Of a stretch of DNA of 64,000 bases, positions 1 through 9,159 are shown piece after piece (position 1 is the stretch's first letter; the number at the start of each line of letters is the position of its first letter). Under the pieces are notes generated by a model that saw only the letters and a list, made by a program, of their open reading frames with translations, was not told the origin of the DNA and did not search any database. Source of the stretch: Ottowia testudinis (GTDB lineage Bacteria; Pseudomonadota; Gammaproteobacteria; Burkholderiales; Burkholderiaceae_C); contig NZ_CP071796.1 of assembly GCF_017498525.1 (NCBI RefSeq), forward strand, positions 2,480,001 through 2,544,000, read 5' to 3'. The position numbers were made by a program, and so were the translations under genes.

Positions 1-116
1 CCGGTTTAAAAGAGGTCGCCGGCTGGATCACCCCGGTGCCCGGCGGCGTCGGCCCCATGACGCGGGCCATGCTGCTGGTCAACACGATTGAGGCGGCCGA
101 GCGGGCGACGGGTTGA
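1..116 (+). CDS. folD: FolD bifunctional methylenetetrahydrofolate dehydrogenase/cyclohydrolase, 3' end only
   Basis: This is the last ~37 codons of a gene that enters from the left edge. The readable frame starts at base 3 and stops at 114-116. The tail contains [11 protein letters not shown], the highly conserved C-terminal FolD signature that contributes to the NADP-binding side of the enzyme. FolD interconverts methylene-, methenyl- and formyl-tetrahydrofolate in the cytoplasm. The assignment rests only on that motif and its distance from the stop, but few other families carry it. Confidence 0.85.
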   Translation, partial: GLKEVAGWITPVPGGVGPMTRAMLLVNTIEAAERATG

Positions 117-146
117 CGGATCGAGGCTCGCCTTCGTTTGCGCATC

Positions 147-198
147 AAAACCGGGGCTTGCGCTTGTCCAACTTGCGCAAGCAGCTATGGTTTTTGAT
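147..198. repeat. R1 dispersed hairpin repeat
   Basis: R1 has a GCGCTTG..CAAGCGC-type hairpin with an AGCTAT tail and AT-rich flank. This copy reads GCTTGCGCTTG, a short loop, then TTGCGCAAGCAGCTAT. At least 25 copies lie in the window, nearly all intergenic. Confidence 0.8.
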
Positions 199-204
199 GT
201 TTTC

Positions 205-304
205 TTGAACGCAAAGGTCGCAAAGATCGCGCAGAAGCCGCAAAAAAAACCATCAAGAAAAACTTCTGCGACTTTTGCGAGACCTCTGCGTACTTTGCGT
301 TCAA
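205..304. repeat. R3 long imperfect inverted repeat
   Basis: The left arm begins TTGAACGCAAAGG and the right arm ends CTTTGCGTTCAA. The arms pair over about 40 bases with mismatches around a short loop. A second copy lies at 57188-57346. It is non-coding and looks like a non-autonomous mobile or folded-RNA element. Confidence 0.7.
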
Positions 305-344
305 AGGTATTCGGCTCAGCATGAAAAACGGCTCTTCTCGGCAC

Positions 345-381
345 GCACCAAGCGCAAACAGCTATCAATTTGATATCACGC
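345..381. repeat. R1 dispersed repeat, half copy
   Basis: CCAAGCGCAAACAGCTATC followed by an AT-rich tail. It has the right half of R1 only and lies just upstream of the oligopeptidase gene. Confidence 0.6.
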
Positions 382-419
382 CGCTTGACAATCACCGCCC
401 TGCCCCCAACTGACGCGCC

Positions 420-2450
420 ATGGCCAATCCCCTCCTCGACTTCTCCGACCTGCCCATGTTCGACCAGGTTCGCCCCGAACACGTGGCGCCCGCCATCGAC
501 CAGTTGCTGGCCGAATCCGACACCGCGCTCGAAGCCGCCGTGGCGCCCGATCTGCCCGCCGACTGGGCCACGCTGGCGCGCACGCTCGACGTGGTGACGG
601 AAAAACTCGGCCGCGCCTGGGGCGTGGTCGGCCACCTGAACGCCGTCATGGATACGCCCGAGCTGCGTGCCGCCTACAACGCCGCGCTGCCCAAGGTGAC
701 CGAGTTCTGGACGCGGCTCGGCAGTGACGAGCGCCTGTACGCCAAGTACAAGGCCATCGACCCCGCTGCGCTGAACGCCGAGCAGCGCCAGGCGCACAAG
801 AACGCGCTGCGCGGCTTCGTGCTAGGCGGCGCCGAGTTGCAAGGCACCGCGAAAGAGCGCTACGCCGCCATCCAGGAAGAACAAGCGGCCCTCAGCCAGA
901 AATTCAGCGAAAACGCGCTCGACGCCACCGATGGTTACGCCTACTACGCGACTGAAAGCGAGTTGGACGGCGTGCCGCCCGACGTTAAGGCCGCCGCCGG
1001 CGCCGCCGCCGAGGCCGACGGCCAGCCGGGCTACAAGCTGACGCTGAAGCTGCCCAGCTACCTGCCCGTGATGCAGTTCGCCCACAGCAGCGCGCTGCGC
1101 CAGCGCCTGTACCGCGCCTACGTCACCCGCGCCTCGGATCAAGCCGAAGGCGATGGCATCAAGCACGACAACGCGCCGCTGATCAAAGACATCCTGATGC
1201 TGCGGCGTGAAGAGGCGCAACTGCTCGGCTACGCCAACTTCGGCGAAGTCTCGGTCGTGCCCAAGATGGCCGATTCGCCGAAACAGGTGGTCGATTTCTT
1301 GCGCCAGCTCGCCGCCAAGGCCAAGCCCTATGCCGAGCGCGACATCGCCGACCTGCGCGCCTTCGCCAGGGACGAATTGAAGCTGGCCGACCCCCAGCCC
1401 TGGGACTGGCCCTACATCAGCGAAAAGCTGAAAGAAGCGCGCTACGCCTTCAGTGAGCAAGAGGTCAAGCAATACTTCCAGGCGCCCAAGGTGCTGCAAG
1501 GCCTGTTCAAGATCGTCGAGACGCTGTTCGAGGTCGCCATCCGCCCAGGCAGCGCGCCAGTATGGCACCCGTCGGTCGAGTTCTACCGCATCGAGCGCGA
1601 CGGAAAGCTCTTGGGCCAGTTCTACCTCGACCCCGGCGCGCGCACCGGCAAACGCGGCGGCGCCTGGATGGACGACGTGCGGGCCCGCTGGCTGCGCCCG
1701 GATACCGACAAGCTGCAAACCCCGGTCGCGCAACTGGTGTGCAACTTTGCCGAAGGCGTTGACGGCAAGCCGCCACTGCTGACGCACGACGACGTCATCA
1801 CGCTGTTCCACGAATTCGGCCACGGCCTGCACCACATGCTGACGCAGGTGAACGAGCACGACGTCTCGGGCATCAGCGGCGTCGAATGGGACGCGGTGGA
1901 ACTGCCCAGCCAGTTCATGGAAAACTTTTGCTGGGAATGGGATGTGCTCAAGCACATGACGGCCCACGTCGACACCGGCGAGCCGCTGCCGCGCGCGCTG
2001 TTCGACAAGATGACGGCGGCCAAGAACTTCCAGGCCGGCATGCAGACCGTGCGCCAGATCGAATTCGCCCTGTTCGACATGCTCCTGCACACCGAGCACG
2101 ATCCGGACCAGAACTTCCAGCCCCTGCTCGACGCCGTGCGGCAGGAAGTGGCCGTGATCCAGCCGCCGCCGTTTGCGCGCACCGCGCAGACCTTCAGCCA
2201 CATCTTTGCCGGCGGCTACGCGGCGGGCTACTACAGCTACAAGTGGGCCGAGGTGCTGAGTGCCGACGCCTACGCCGCGTTCGAGGAAAGCGCGACGCCC
2301 GAGGGTTTGCCCAGCGTGGAAACCGGGCGAAAATACCGCCGCGAGATTCTGGAAGCCGGCGGCAGCCGCCCGGCCATGGAATCGTTCAAGGCCTTCCGGG
2401 GCCGCGAGCCCAGCCTGGAGGCGCTGCTGCGCCACCAGGGCATGGCCTGA
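420..2450 (+). CDS. prlC: M3 family oligopeptidase A (zinc metallopeptidase)
   Basis: A 676-residue cytoplasmic peptidase of the M3 (thimet oligopeptidase / OpdA) family, about the usual length for bacterial OpdA. The zinc motif HEFGH is at residues 464-468 (two His ligands and the catalytic Glu465). The probable third ligand is Glu494 in the VELPSQF segment. The family degrades short peptides, including cleaved signal peptides. The start is the first ATG after an R1 half copy, and no strong ribosome binding site is visible. The gene is followed on the same strand by a secreted protein 43 bases later, so the two may be co-transcribed. The E. coli synonym is opdA. Confidence 0.93.
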   Translation: MANPLLDFSDLPMFDQVRPEHVAPAIDQLLAESDTALEAAVAPDLPADWATLARTLDVVTEKLGRAWGVVGHLNAVMDTPELRAAYNAALPKVTEFWTRLGSDERLYAKYKAIDPAALNAEQRQAHKNALRGFVLGGAELQGTAKERYAAIQEEQAALSQKFSENALDATDGYAYYATESELDGVPPDVKAAAGAAAEADGQPGYKLTLKLPSYLPVMQFAHSSALRQRLYRAYVTRASDQAEGDGIKHDNAPLIKDILMLRREEAQLLGYANFGEVSVVPKMADSPKQVVDFLRQLAAKAKPYAERDIADLRAFARDELKLADPQPWDWPYISEKLKEARYAFSEQEVKQYFQAPKVLQGLFKIVETLFEVAIRPGSAPVWHPSVEFYRIERDGKLLGQFYLDPGARTGKRGGAWMDDVRARWLRPDTDKLQTPVAQLVCNFAEGVDGKPPLLTHDDVITLFHEFGHGLHHMLTQVNEHDVSGISGVEWDAVELPSQFMENFCWEWDVLKHMTAHVDTGEPLPRALFDKMTAAKNFQAGMQTVRQIEFALFDMLLHTEHDPDQNFQPLLDAVRQEVAVIQPPPFARTAQTFSHIFAGGYAAGYYSYKWAEVLSADAYAAFEESATPEGLPSVETGRKYRREILEAGGSRPAMESFKAFRGREPSLEALLRHQGMA

Positions 2451-2493
2451 AAACGCCCCGGCCACCCGTACTGCATTGCAGGAGTATTTGCCC

Positions 2494-3156
2494 GTGCCAC
2501 GCCGCCCACACTTGTCAGCCGCCGTTTTCACCACCGCCCTGGGTGCCCTGCTGCTCGCCGGCGCGGCCCAGGCGCAGGTCTACCGCGTTGTCGGCCCCGA
2601 TGGCCGCGTCACTTATTCCGACAAACCACCGGCGCAGCCCGCGCGCGAGGTGTCCCCCAGCGGCCCGGCCGCCAGTGCGGGAAGCAGTGGCCTGCCGTAC
2701 CAGCTGCAGCAGACCGCGCAGCGCTACCCGGTCACGCTCTACACCGGCAAGGACTGCGCACCATGCGGCAGCGGGCGCAATCTGCTGATCAACCGCGGCA
2801 TTCCGTTCAGCGAGAAAACCGTCGAATCGAACGACGACATCGCCGCCTTGCAACGCCTGACCGGCGCCGGCAGCCTGCCCGTGCTGACCATTGGCGCCCA
2901 GCGGCTCCAGGGTTATTCAGACGCCGAATGGATGCAGTACCTTGACGCCGCCGGCTACCCGAAGGCATCGCAATTGCCCAGCAGCTATCGCCGTCCGGCG
3001 GCCACGCCGCTTGCTGCCGCAAGCGCCGCGCCCGCGGCTTCGCGCTCGCCAGCAGCGTCAGCGGCCGACACAGCGTCGGCACCCGCGCCCGCACCCGCGC
3101 AACCCAGCGTCGCACCGCCGCGCGGCGGCACCAACCCCGCCGGCATCCGGTTCTGA
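2494..3156 (+). CDS. Periplasmic DUF4124 / glutaredoxin-like protein
   Basis: A 220-residue protein read from GTG 2494, chosen because CAGGAG lies 9 bases upstream and a signal peptide then starts at residue 1; the longer frame overlaps the peptidase. Residues 1-27 are a Sec signal peptide ending AAQAQ. Residues 28-50 match the DUF4124 pattern (VYRVVGPDGRVTYSD). A glutaredoxin-like thiol domain follows with CAPC at 88-91. The tail from about 165 is a low-complexity Ala/Pro/Ser linker. It is probably a thiol-redox protein of the cell envelope. The substrate is unknown. Confidence 0.82.
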   Translation: MPRRPHLSAAVFTTALGALLLAGAAQAQVYRVVGPDGRVTYSDKPPAQPAREVSPSGPAASAGSSGLPYQLQQTAQRYPVTLYTGKDCAPCGSGRNLLINRGIPFSEKTVESNDDIAALQRLTGAGSLPVLTIGAQRLQGYSDAEWMQYLDAAGYPKASQLPSSYRRPAATPLAAASAAPAASRSPAASAADTASAPAPAPAQPSVAPPRGGTNPAGIRF

Positions 3157-3165
3157 AATTGCTTC

Positions 3166-3213
3166 CAATTTGATAGCTGCTCGCGCTTTCTGCACAAGCG
3201 CTGGGGGCCGAAA
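3166..3213. repeat. R1 dispersed hairpin repeat
   Basis: TTTGATAGCTGCTCGCGCT, a short loop, then CAAGCGCTGGGGGCC. It is a full copy in the gap between the DUF4124 gene and the thioesterase. Confidence 0.8.
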
Positions 3214-3319
3214 CGGCTTGAAGATCCAGCTGGGCGCCCCGCGCACTGGCGCCTGAGCGGCAAGGTGATTCGCCAGGACAGTGCGTTGCGCATGGCCCTG
3301 GGTTAATCTTGGCCCCACG

Positions 3320-3739
3320 ATGAGCAAAACCACCGTTTACGAAGTCAAGGTGATGTTCGGCGACTGCGACCCGGCCGGCATCGTGTTCTTTCCCAACTTC
3401 AGCAAGTGGATGGACGCCTCGTCGCTCGACTTCTTCATGCAGTGCGGTATTCCGCCCTGGCGCGAGCTGAAAAAAACGCACGGCATCATTGGCACGCCGC
3501 TGCTCGAGATCCACACCAAATTCTTCAAGCCCGCCACCTACGGCGACACGCTGCGGGTGCACACGCACGTGCAGGAGTGGCGCGAGAAGGTCATCGTGCA
3601 GAAGCACGTGGTGCAGCGCGGTGAGCTGGTGCTGTGCGAGGGGCTGGAAACGCGCGCCTTCGTGATCCACCCCGACGGCGACCCCGATCGGCTGAAAGCC
3701 ATCCCCGTGCCCGATTTCATCAAGGAAAAATGCCTCTAG
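3320..3739 (+). CDS. Hotdog-fold acyl-CoA thioesterase (4-hydroxybenzoyl-CoA thioesterase / YbgC type)
   Basis: A 139-residue single-domain hotdog thioesterase. The N-terminal segment FGDCDPAGIVFFPNF is the classic active-site motif of the 4HBT family, with the catalytic Asp in DPAGI. The family hydrolyses aromatic or short acyl-CoA esters in the cytoplasm. ATG 3320 is chosen because it places that motif about 15 residues in, as is normal; an upstream in-frame ATG at 3281 would add a 13-residue tail unlike the family. No clear ribosome binding site is visible. The true substrate cannot be told from sequence. Confidence 0.87.
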   Translation: MSKTTVYEVKVMFGDCDPAGIVFFPNFSKWMDASSLDFFMQCGIPPWRELKKTHGIIGTPLLEIHTKFFKPATYGDTLRVHTHVQEWREKVIVQKHVVQRGELVLCEGLETRAFVIHPDGDPDRLKAIPVPDFIKEKCL

Positions 3740-3742
3740 CGC

Positions 3743-3777
3743 CCGGCTGACAAGCGCCAGCAGCTATCGAATTCATA
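3743..3777. repeat. R1 dispersed repeat, half copy
   Basis: GACAAGCGCCAGCAGCTATC and AT-rich tail, immediately after the thioesterase stop. Confidence 0.6.
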
Positions 3778-4091
3778 TGTGATCGCGCCGCTGCGCGGCC
3801 CAGCCTGATTTGGGCGGCAACGCACGCCGGGCGGCGCTGACCGTGATGGCCGAATTCGTGGCGGCCGGGCTCGAAAAAGACGCCGCGCCGGCCCATACCC
3901 CGTCCGAGCGGTGCACGCGGATTCGCCTGCTCCAGAAGGTCTACCGGCCTCGGCCGGCGCCGTTGGGGGCGGCATCGACGCACAAGGGTTTACCCTTGCA
4001 CACCGGCCGAGTCGCTCTCGCGGGGTTCACACGGGGGTCAGTAATTTGTAGCGGCAAACCCACGGCACGGCGGCGCCGGGAGCTATGAAAC
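3778..4091. other. Gap with no supported gene
   Basis: About 310 bases. Short open frames exist on both strands, but none has a ribosome binding site, a family motif or normal composition. The base composition is like the surrounding genome. No further structure was recognised. Confidence 0.5.
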
Positions 4092-4121
4092 TGCTAGCGT
4101 GCTAGCAATTTGCGATATAGT
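4092..4121 (+). promoter_or_regulatory. Palindromic operator candidate overlapping a promoter for the HxlR-type gene
   Basis: TGCTAGC-GT-GCTAGCA at 4092-4107 is a perfect 7+7 inverted repeat. It is followed 8 bases later by TATAGT (4116-4121), a good -10 box, so the palindrome lies where the -35 box should be. A dimeric regulator binding here would block the promoter. Autoregulation by the gene just downstream is inferred, not shown. Confidence 0.5.
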
Positions 4122-4161
4122 CAGCCCCACGCACCTTAGCGAACTTGAGGAGAAGCCTGAC

Positions 4162-4470
4162 ATGAGTTCAAAAGAAAATGCCGCCACGGGCCAGCTGCTG
4201 GCGCTGCTTGAAGCGCGCTACGCCATCCGTGTCCTGTGGGCGCTGCGCGACGGCCATCCCCAGACCTTCCGCCTGCTCCAAGACAGCGTCGGCGGCATCA
4301 CCCCCAACACCCTGAACACGCGCTTGAAAGAGCTGCGCGCCGCCAATCTGGTCACGCACGGCTCCGACGGCTACAGCCTGACTATGAGCGGTGCCGATCT
4401 GGTCAAGCGCCTGTCGGATCTGCAGGCTTTCGCCACCAAGTGGGTCGCGGCGCAGGCCAAGAAGAAGTAA
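4162..4470 (+). CDS. HxlR-type winged-helix transcriptional regulator
   Basis: A 102-residue protein with the HxlR/MarR-like pattern: an initial helix, a recognition segment TPNTLNTRLKELRAANLV and a wing ending in YSLTMSGADL. ATG 4162 has GAGGAG about 10 bases upstream. Family members bind DNA as dimers and often control a nearby redox or detoxification gene. The Cys that many redox-sensing HxlR proteins carry near the N-terminus is absent, so a ligand-responsive or constitutive role is more likely. A palindrome sits in the promoter (4092-4107). The nearest downstream gene is the FKBP isomerase, separated by an R1 repeat. Confidence 0.75.
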   Translation: MSSKENAATGQLLALLEARYAIRVLWALRDGHPQTFRLLQDSVGGITPNTLNTRLKELRAANLVTHGSDGYSLTMSGADLVKRLSDLQAFATKWVAAQAKKK

Positions 4471-4532
4471 TGGCGCCATCAGCAACCCGGTCGCCGCTTC
4501 GCGCCGCGCACGGGACTGGCGCCAGGAATAAT

Positions 4533-4588
4533 CGTCAAAACGGGCTCCAGCGCTTGCCTGACAACCGCAAGCAGCTATTAAAAGCATA
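4533..4588. repeat. R1 dispersed hairpin repeat
   Basis: CCAGCGCTTGCCTGACAACC then GCAAGCAGCTATTAAAAGC. Full copy, ending 6 bases before the FKBP start codon. Confidence 0.75.
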
Positions 4589-4594
4589 GTCATC

Positions 4595-4939
4595 ATGAGC
4601 AACGGACTGCAGATCACCGACACCCGCGCTGGCACCGGCGCCGAAGCACGCAAGGGCCAGACCGTCACGGTGCACTACACCGGCTGGCTCTACAACAACG
4701 GCCAGCAAGGCGCCAAGTTCGATTCCAGCCGCGACCGCAACGACCCATTCAAGTTTTCGCTCGGTGCAGGCATGGTCATCAAGGGCTGGGACGAAGGCGT
4801 GGCCGGCATGAAGGTCGGCGGCCAGCGCACCCTGATCATCCCGCCCGAGATGGGCTATGGCGCCCGCGGCGCCGGCGGCGTGATTCCGCCCAACGCCACG
4901 CTGAAGTTCGACGTCGAGCTGCTGGGCGTGGCCGATTGA
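4595..4939 (+). CDS. FKBP-type peptidyl-prolyl cis-trans isomerase
   Basis: A 114-residue minimal FKBP domain without a signal peptide, so cytoplasmic. Diagnostic stretches are [14 protein letters not shown], the [16 protein letters not shown] loop and [20 protein letters not shown], which line the proline-binding pocket. It catalyses cis/trans isomerisation of prolyl bonds and helps folding. The start codon comes directly after an R1 repeat and has no clear Shine-Dalgarno, so translation may depend on the repeat's context. An intrinsic terminator follows 25 bases after the stop, making this a single-gene unit. Confidence 0.93.
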   Translation: MSNGLQITDTRAGTGAEARKGQTVTVHYTGWLYNNGQQGAKFDSSRDRNDPFKFSLGAGMVIKGWDEGVAGMKVGGQRTLIIPPEMGYGARGAGGVIPPNATLKFDVELLGVAD

Positions 4940-4963
4940 GGCGGCACGCGCCCCCCGCTCCAA

Positions 4964-4987
4964 AGGCCGCCTGCGGGCGGTTTTTTG
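4964..4987 (+). terminator. Intrinsic terminator after the FKBP gene
   Basis: CCGCC-TGCG-GGCGG hairpin followed by a run of T (4980-4985) then GCTTT. It separates the FKBP gene from the heat-shock operon. Confidence 0.75.
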
Positions 4988-5041
4988 CTTTCGTGACGCA
5001 AAAAAACGCTAAATTTCGGCCACTTACGCCTTGTTTTCGCT

Positions 5042-5069
5042 CTTGAAAGCCGCCGATCGGCGTCCACAT
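5042..5069 (+). promoter_or_regulatory. Sigma32-type heat-shock promoter of grpE-dnaK-dnaJ
   Basis: CTTGAAA at 5042-5048 is an exact match to the sigma32 -35 consensus. About 14 bases on, GTCCACATGA resembles the C-rich CCCCAT -10 element. It lies about 50 bases before the grpE start, as expected for this operon. The -10 match is imperfect. Confidence 0.6.
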
Positions 5070-5117
5070 GAAGAGCAAATCCTTTTCCATCATCACTGCA
5101 CGAGGCTTGCCCCAGAC

Positions 5118-5681
5118 ATGCACGATCCCCACTCTCCTCCGCAAGCGTTTGACGGCCCCATGAGCCCGGAAGAAATCGAAGCGGCTGCCGCCGCCAACGC
5201 GGCCGATGCGAGTGCCGAGCGCGACCATGCGCTGGCCGAGCTGGACAGCCTGAAGACCAAGGTGGCCGAGCTGCAGGATCAATCCCTGCGCGCCCAGGCC
5301 GACGCCCAGAACGCACGCCGCCGCGCCGACGACGAGATCGCCAAGGTCCGCAAGTTCGCTGTTGAATCCTTCGCCGAAAGCCTGCTGCCGGTGCTCGACA
5401 GCCTGGAAGCCGGCCTGGCCGTGGAAAACGCCACCGCCCCGCAGCTGCGCGAGGGCACCGAAGCCACGCTGCGCCAGTTGCTGTCGGCGCTCGAGCGCAA
5501 CAAGGTGGTCGAGGTCAACCCCGCCGCTGGCGCCAAATTCGACCCCGCCACGCAGCAGGCCATCAGCGTCGTGCCCGCGCCGCAGCCGCCCAACACCGTG
5601 GTCAGCGTGCTCCAAAAGGGTTACACCATCGCCGACCGCGTACTGCGCCCGGCCCTTGTCACGGTGACCGCCAGCAACTGA
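5118..5681 (+). CDS. grpE: GrpE nucleotide exchange factor
   Basis: A 187-residue GrpE. An acidic, Ala-rich N-terminus leads to a long coiled coil (about residues 30-75), then the C-terminal beta domain ending [16 protein letters not shown], the family signature. GrpE is a dimer that releases ADP from DnaK and acts as a thermosensor. ATG 5118 is used because upstream codons fall in the promoter region; ATG 5160 is an alternative. It is the first gene of grpE-dnaK-dnaJ, transcribed from the sigma32-like promoter just upstream. Confidence 0.95.
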   Translation: MHDPHSPPQAFDGPMSPEEIEAAAAANAADASAERDHALAELDSLKTKVAELQDQSLRAQADAQNARRRADDEIAKVRKFAVESFAESLLPVLDSLEAGLAVENATAPQLREGTEATLRQLLSALERNKVVEVNPAAGAKFDPATQQAISVVPAPQPPNTVVSVLQKGYTIADRVLRPALVTVTASN

Positions 5682-5770
5682 TGCGCCCGTACCGCTTGAA
5701 AGCGCGCTCGCGGCACCCAGCTTCAGCTCATTCTTTTTAGTCTTTTATCTTTGCATCCTCGGAGAACCAC

Positions 5771-7705
<1,935 letters not shown>

Positions 7706-7714
7706 TGGCCCGCC

Positions 7715-7740
7715 AGGCGCGACCACGGTTGCGCCTTCTT
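7715..7740 (+). terminator. Attenuating hairpin between dnaK and dnaJ
   Basis: AGGCGCGACC and GGTTGCGCCT pair over up to 10 bases (one G-T pair) around a tiny loop, followed by TCTTC. The U-tract is weak, so partial termination or mRNA processing is more likely than a full stop. Confidence 0.5.
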
Positions 7741-7741
7741 C

Positions 7742-7806
7742 GCGCCGCGCAGAAGATTCACCGGAATCTGCGCGGCGCTTGCGCATCCAGCTATCGAAAT
7801 AAAAGT
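7742..7806. repeat. Second dnaK-dnaJ hairpin merging into an R1 remnant
   Basis: GCGCCGCGCAGAAGATTC (7742-7759) pairs with GAATCTGCGCGGCGC (7764-7778) apart from a 3-base bulge. The 3' side runs into GCGCTTGCGCATCCAGCTAT, an R1 half copy, just before the dnaJ start. Confidence 0.6.
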
Positions 7807-7812
7807 ATCTCC

Positions 7813-8940
7813 ATGGCAAAACGCGACTATTACGAAGTCCTGGGCGTTCCCAAGAACGCCAGCGACGAAGAGATCAAGAAGGCTTATCGCAAGCTGGCGA
7901 TGAAGTACCACCCCGACCGTAACCAGGGCGGCGCGGCCGTTGAGGCGGAGGTGAAGTTCAAGGAGGCCAAGGAAGCCTACGAGATGCTGTCCGAGCCGCA
8001 AAAACGGGCGGCGTACGATCAGTACGGCCACGCGGGCGTGGACCCCAACATGCGCGGCGGCGCGGAAGGCTTTGGCGGCTTTGCCGAGGCGTTTGGCGAC
8101 ATCTTCGGCGACATATTTGGCCAGCAGCGCGGCGGGCGCGGTGGTCAGCAGATGTACCGCGGCGCCGACCTGAGCTACGCGATGGAAATCACGCTGGAGG
8201 AAGCCGCCGCCGGCAAGGATGCGCAGATCCGCATCCCCAGCTGGGACGAGTGCGACACCTGCCACGGCTCGGGCGCCAAGCCAGGTACCAGCGCCAGCAC
8301 CTGCGGCACCTGCCACGGCCAGGGCGTGGTGCAGATGCGCCAGGGCTTCTTCAGCGTGCAGCAGACCTGCCCGCATTGCCGCGGCACCGGCAAGTTGATC
8401 AAGGACCCTTGTGGCGTGTGCCATGGGCAAGGCAAGGTCAAGAACCAAAAGACGCTGGAGGTGAAAATTCCCGCCGGCATCGACGACGGCATGCGCATCC
8501 GCTCGGCCGGCAACGGCGAGCCGGGCACCAATGGCGGGCCGCCGGGCGATCTATTCATCGAGATTCGCTTGAAAAAACACGCCATCTTCGAACGCGACGG
8601 CGACGATCTGCACTGCGTGGTGCCGATCAGCTTTGCCGCCGCCGCGCTGGGCGGCGAAATCGAGGTGCCCACTCTCAACGGCAAGGCGGCCATCGACATT
8701 CCCGACGGCACGCAGGCCGGCAAGCAATTCCGCCTGCGCGGCAAGGGCATCAAGGGCGTGCGCGGCAGCTATCCGGGCGACCTGTATTGCCACATCAGCC
8801 TGGAGACGCCGGTCAAGCTCACCGAGCACCAGCGCAAGCTGTTGAAGGAATTCGACGAATCGCTGAAAAAAGGCGGCGCCAAGCATTCGCCCAGCGCCGA
8901 GAGCTGGACCGACCGGCTCAAAAGCTTTTTCGGCGCCTGA
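7813..8940 (+). CDS. dnaJ: DnaJ (Hsp40) co-chaperone
   Basis: A 375-residue type I DnaJ. The J domain is at residues 1-70 with the HPD motif at 33-35 that stimulates DnaK ATPase. A Gly/Phe-rich linker follows, then a zinc-binding region with four CxxCxGxG repeats (first CDTCHGSG, last CGVCHGQG) and the C-terminal substrate domain. ATG 7813 is chosen because the protein then begins [11 protein letters not shown], the universal DnaJ start; the open frame extends upstream only through the dnaK-dnaJ spacer. Third gene of the heat-shock operon. Confidence 0.97.
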   Translation: MAKRDYYEVLGVPKNASDEEIKKAYRKLAMKYHPDRNQGGAAVEAEVKFKEAKEAYEMLSEPQKRAAYDQYGHAGVDPNMRGGAEGFGGFAEAFGDIFGDIFGQQRGGRGGQQMYRGADLSYAMEITLEEAAAGKDAQIRIPSWDECDTCHGSGAKPGTSASTCGTCHGQGVVQMRQGFFSVQQTCPHCRGTGKLIKDPCGVCHGQGKVKNQKTLEVKIPAGIDDGMRIRSAGNGEPGTNGGPPGDLFIEIRLKKHAIFERDGDDLHCVVPISFAAAALGGEIEVPTLNGKAAIDIPDGTQAGKQFRLRGKGIKGVRGSYPGDLYCHISLETPVKLTEHQRKLLKEFDESLKKGGAKHSPSAESWTDRLKSFFGA

Positions 8941-9159
8941 TACCGCACGGCGGCGGCCCCGGGCCGGGCCGGGCCGGGGAGCAGCGTGCTGGTGCAGTGA
9001 CTGGCGCGGCGCTGGACGGCGGCTTGGGGCGTGAATCCAGACCCGCGAAGGAAACGAATCCCGGCGCCACTTTGGCCCCATGCGATCGGTCTCGTCCGCT
9101 GACGCAGCCAGGCACCCCCCTGCTCAAAACTGGATGCCTTGGAACGACAATCGAACCCT

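Noticed and set aside
822-2534. 570-codon minus-strand frame over the oligopeptidase gene
   Set aside because: Antisense shadow; the plus-strand gene has the full M3 zinc motif.
3810-4088. 92-codon frame upstream of the HxlR-type gene
   Set aside because: No ribosome binding site, no motif, low-complexity basic composition.
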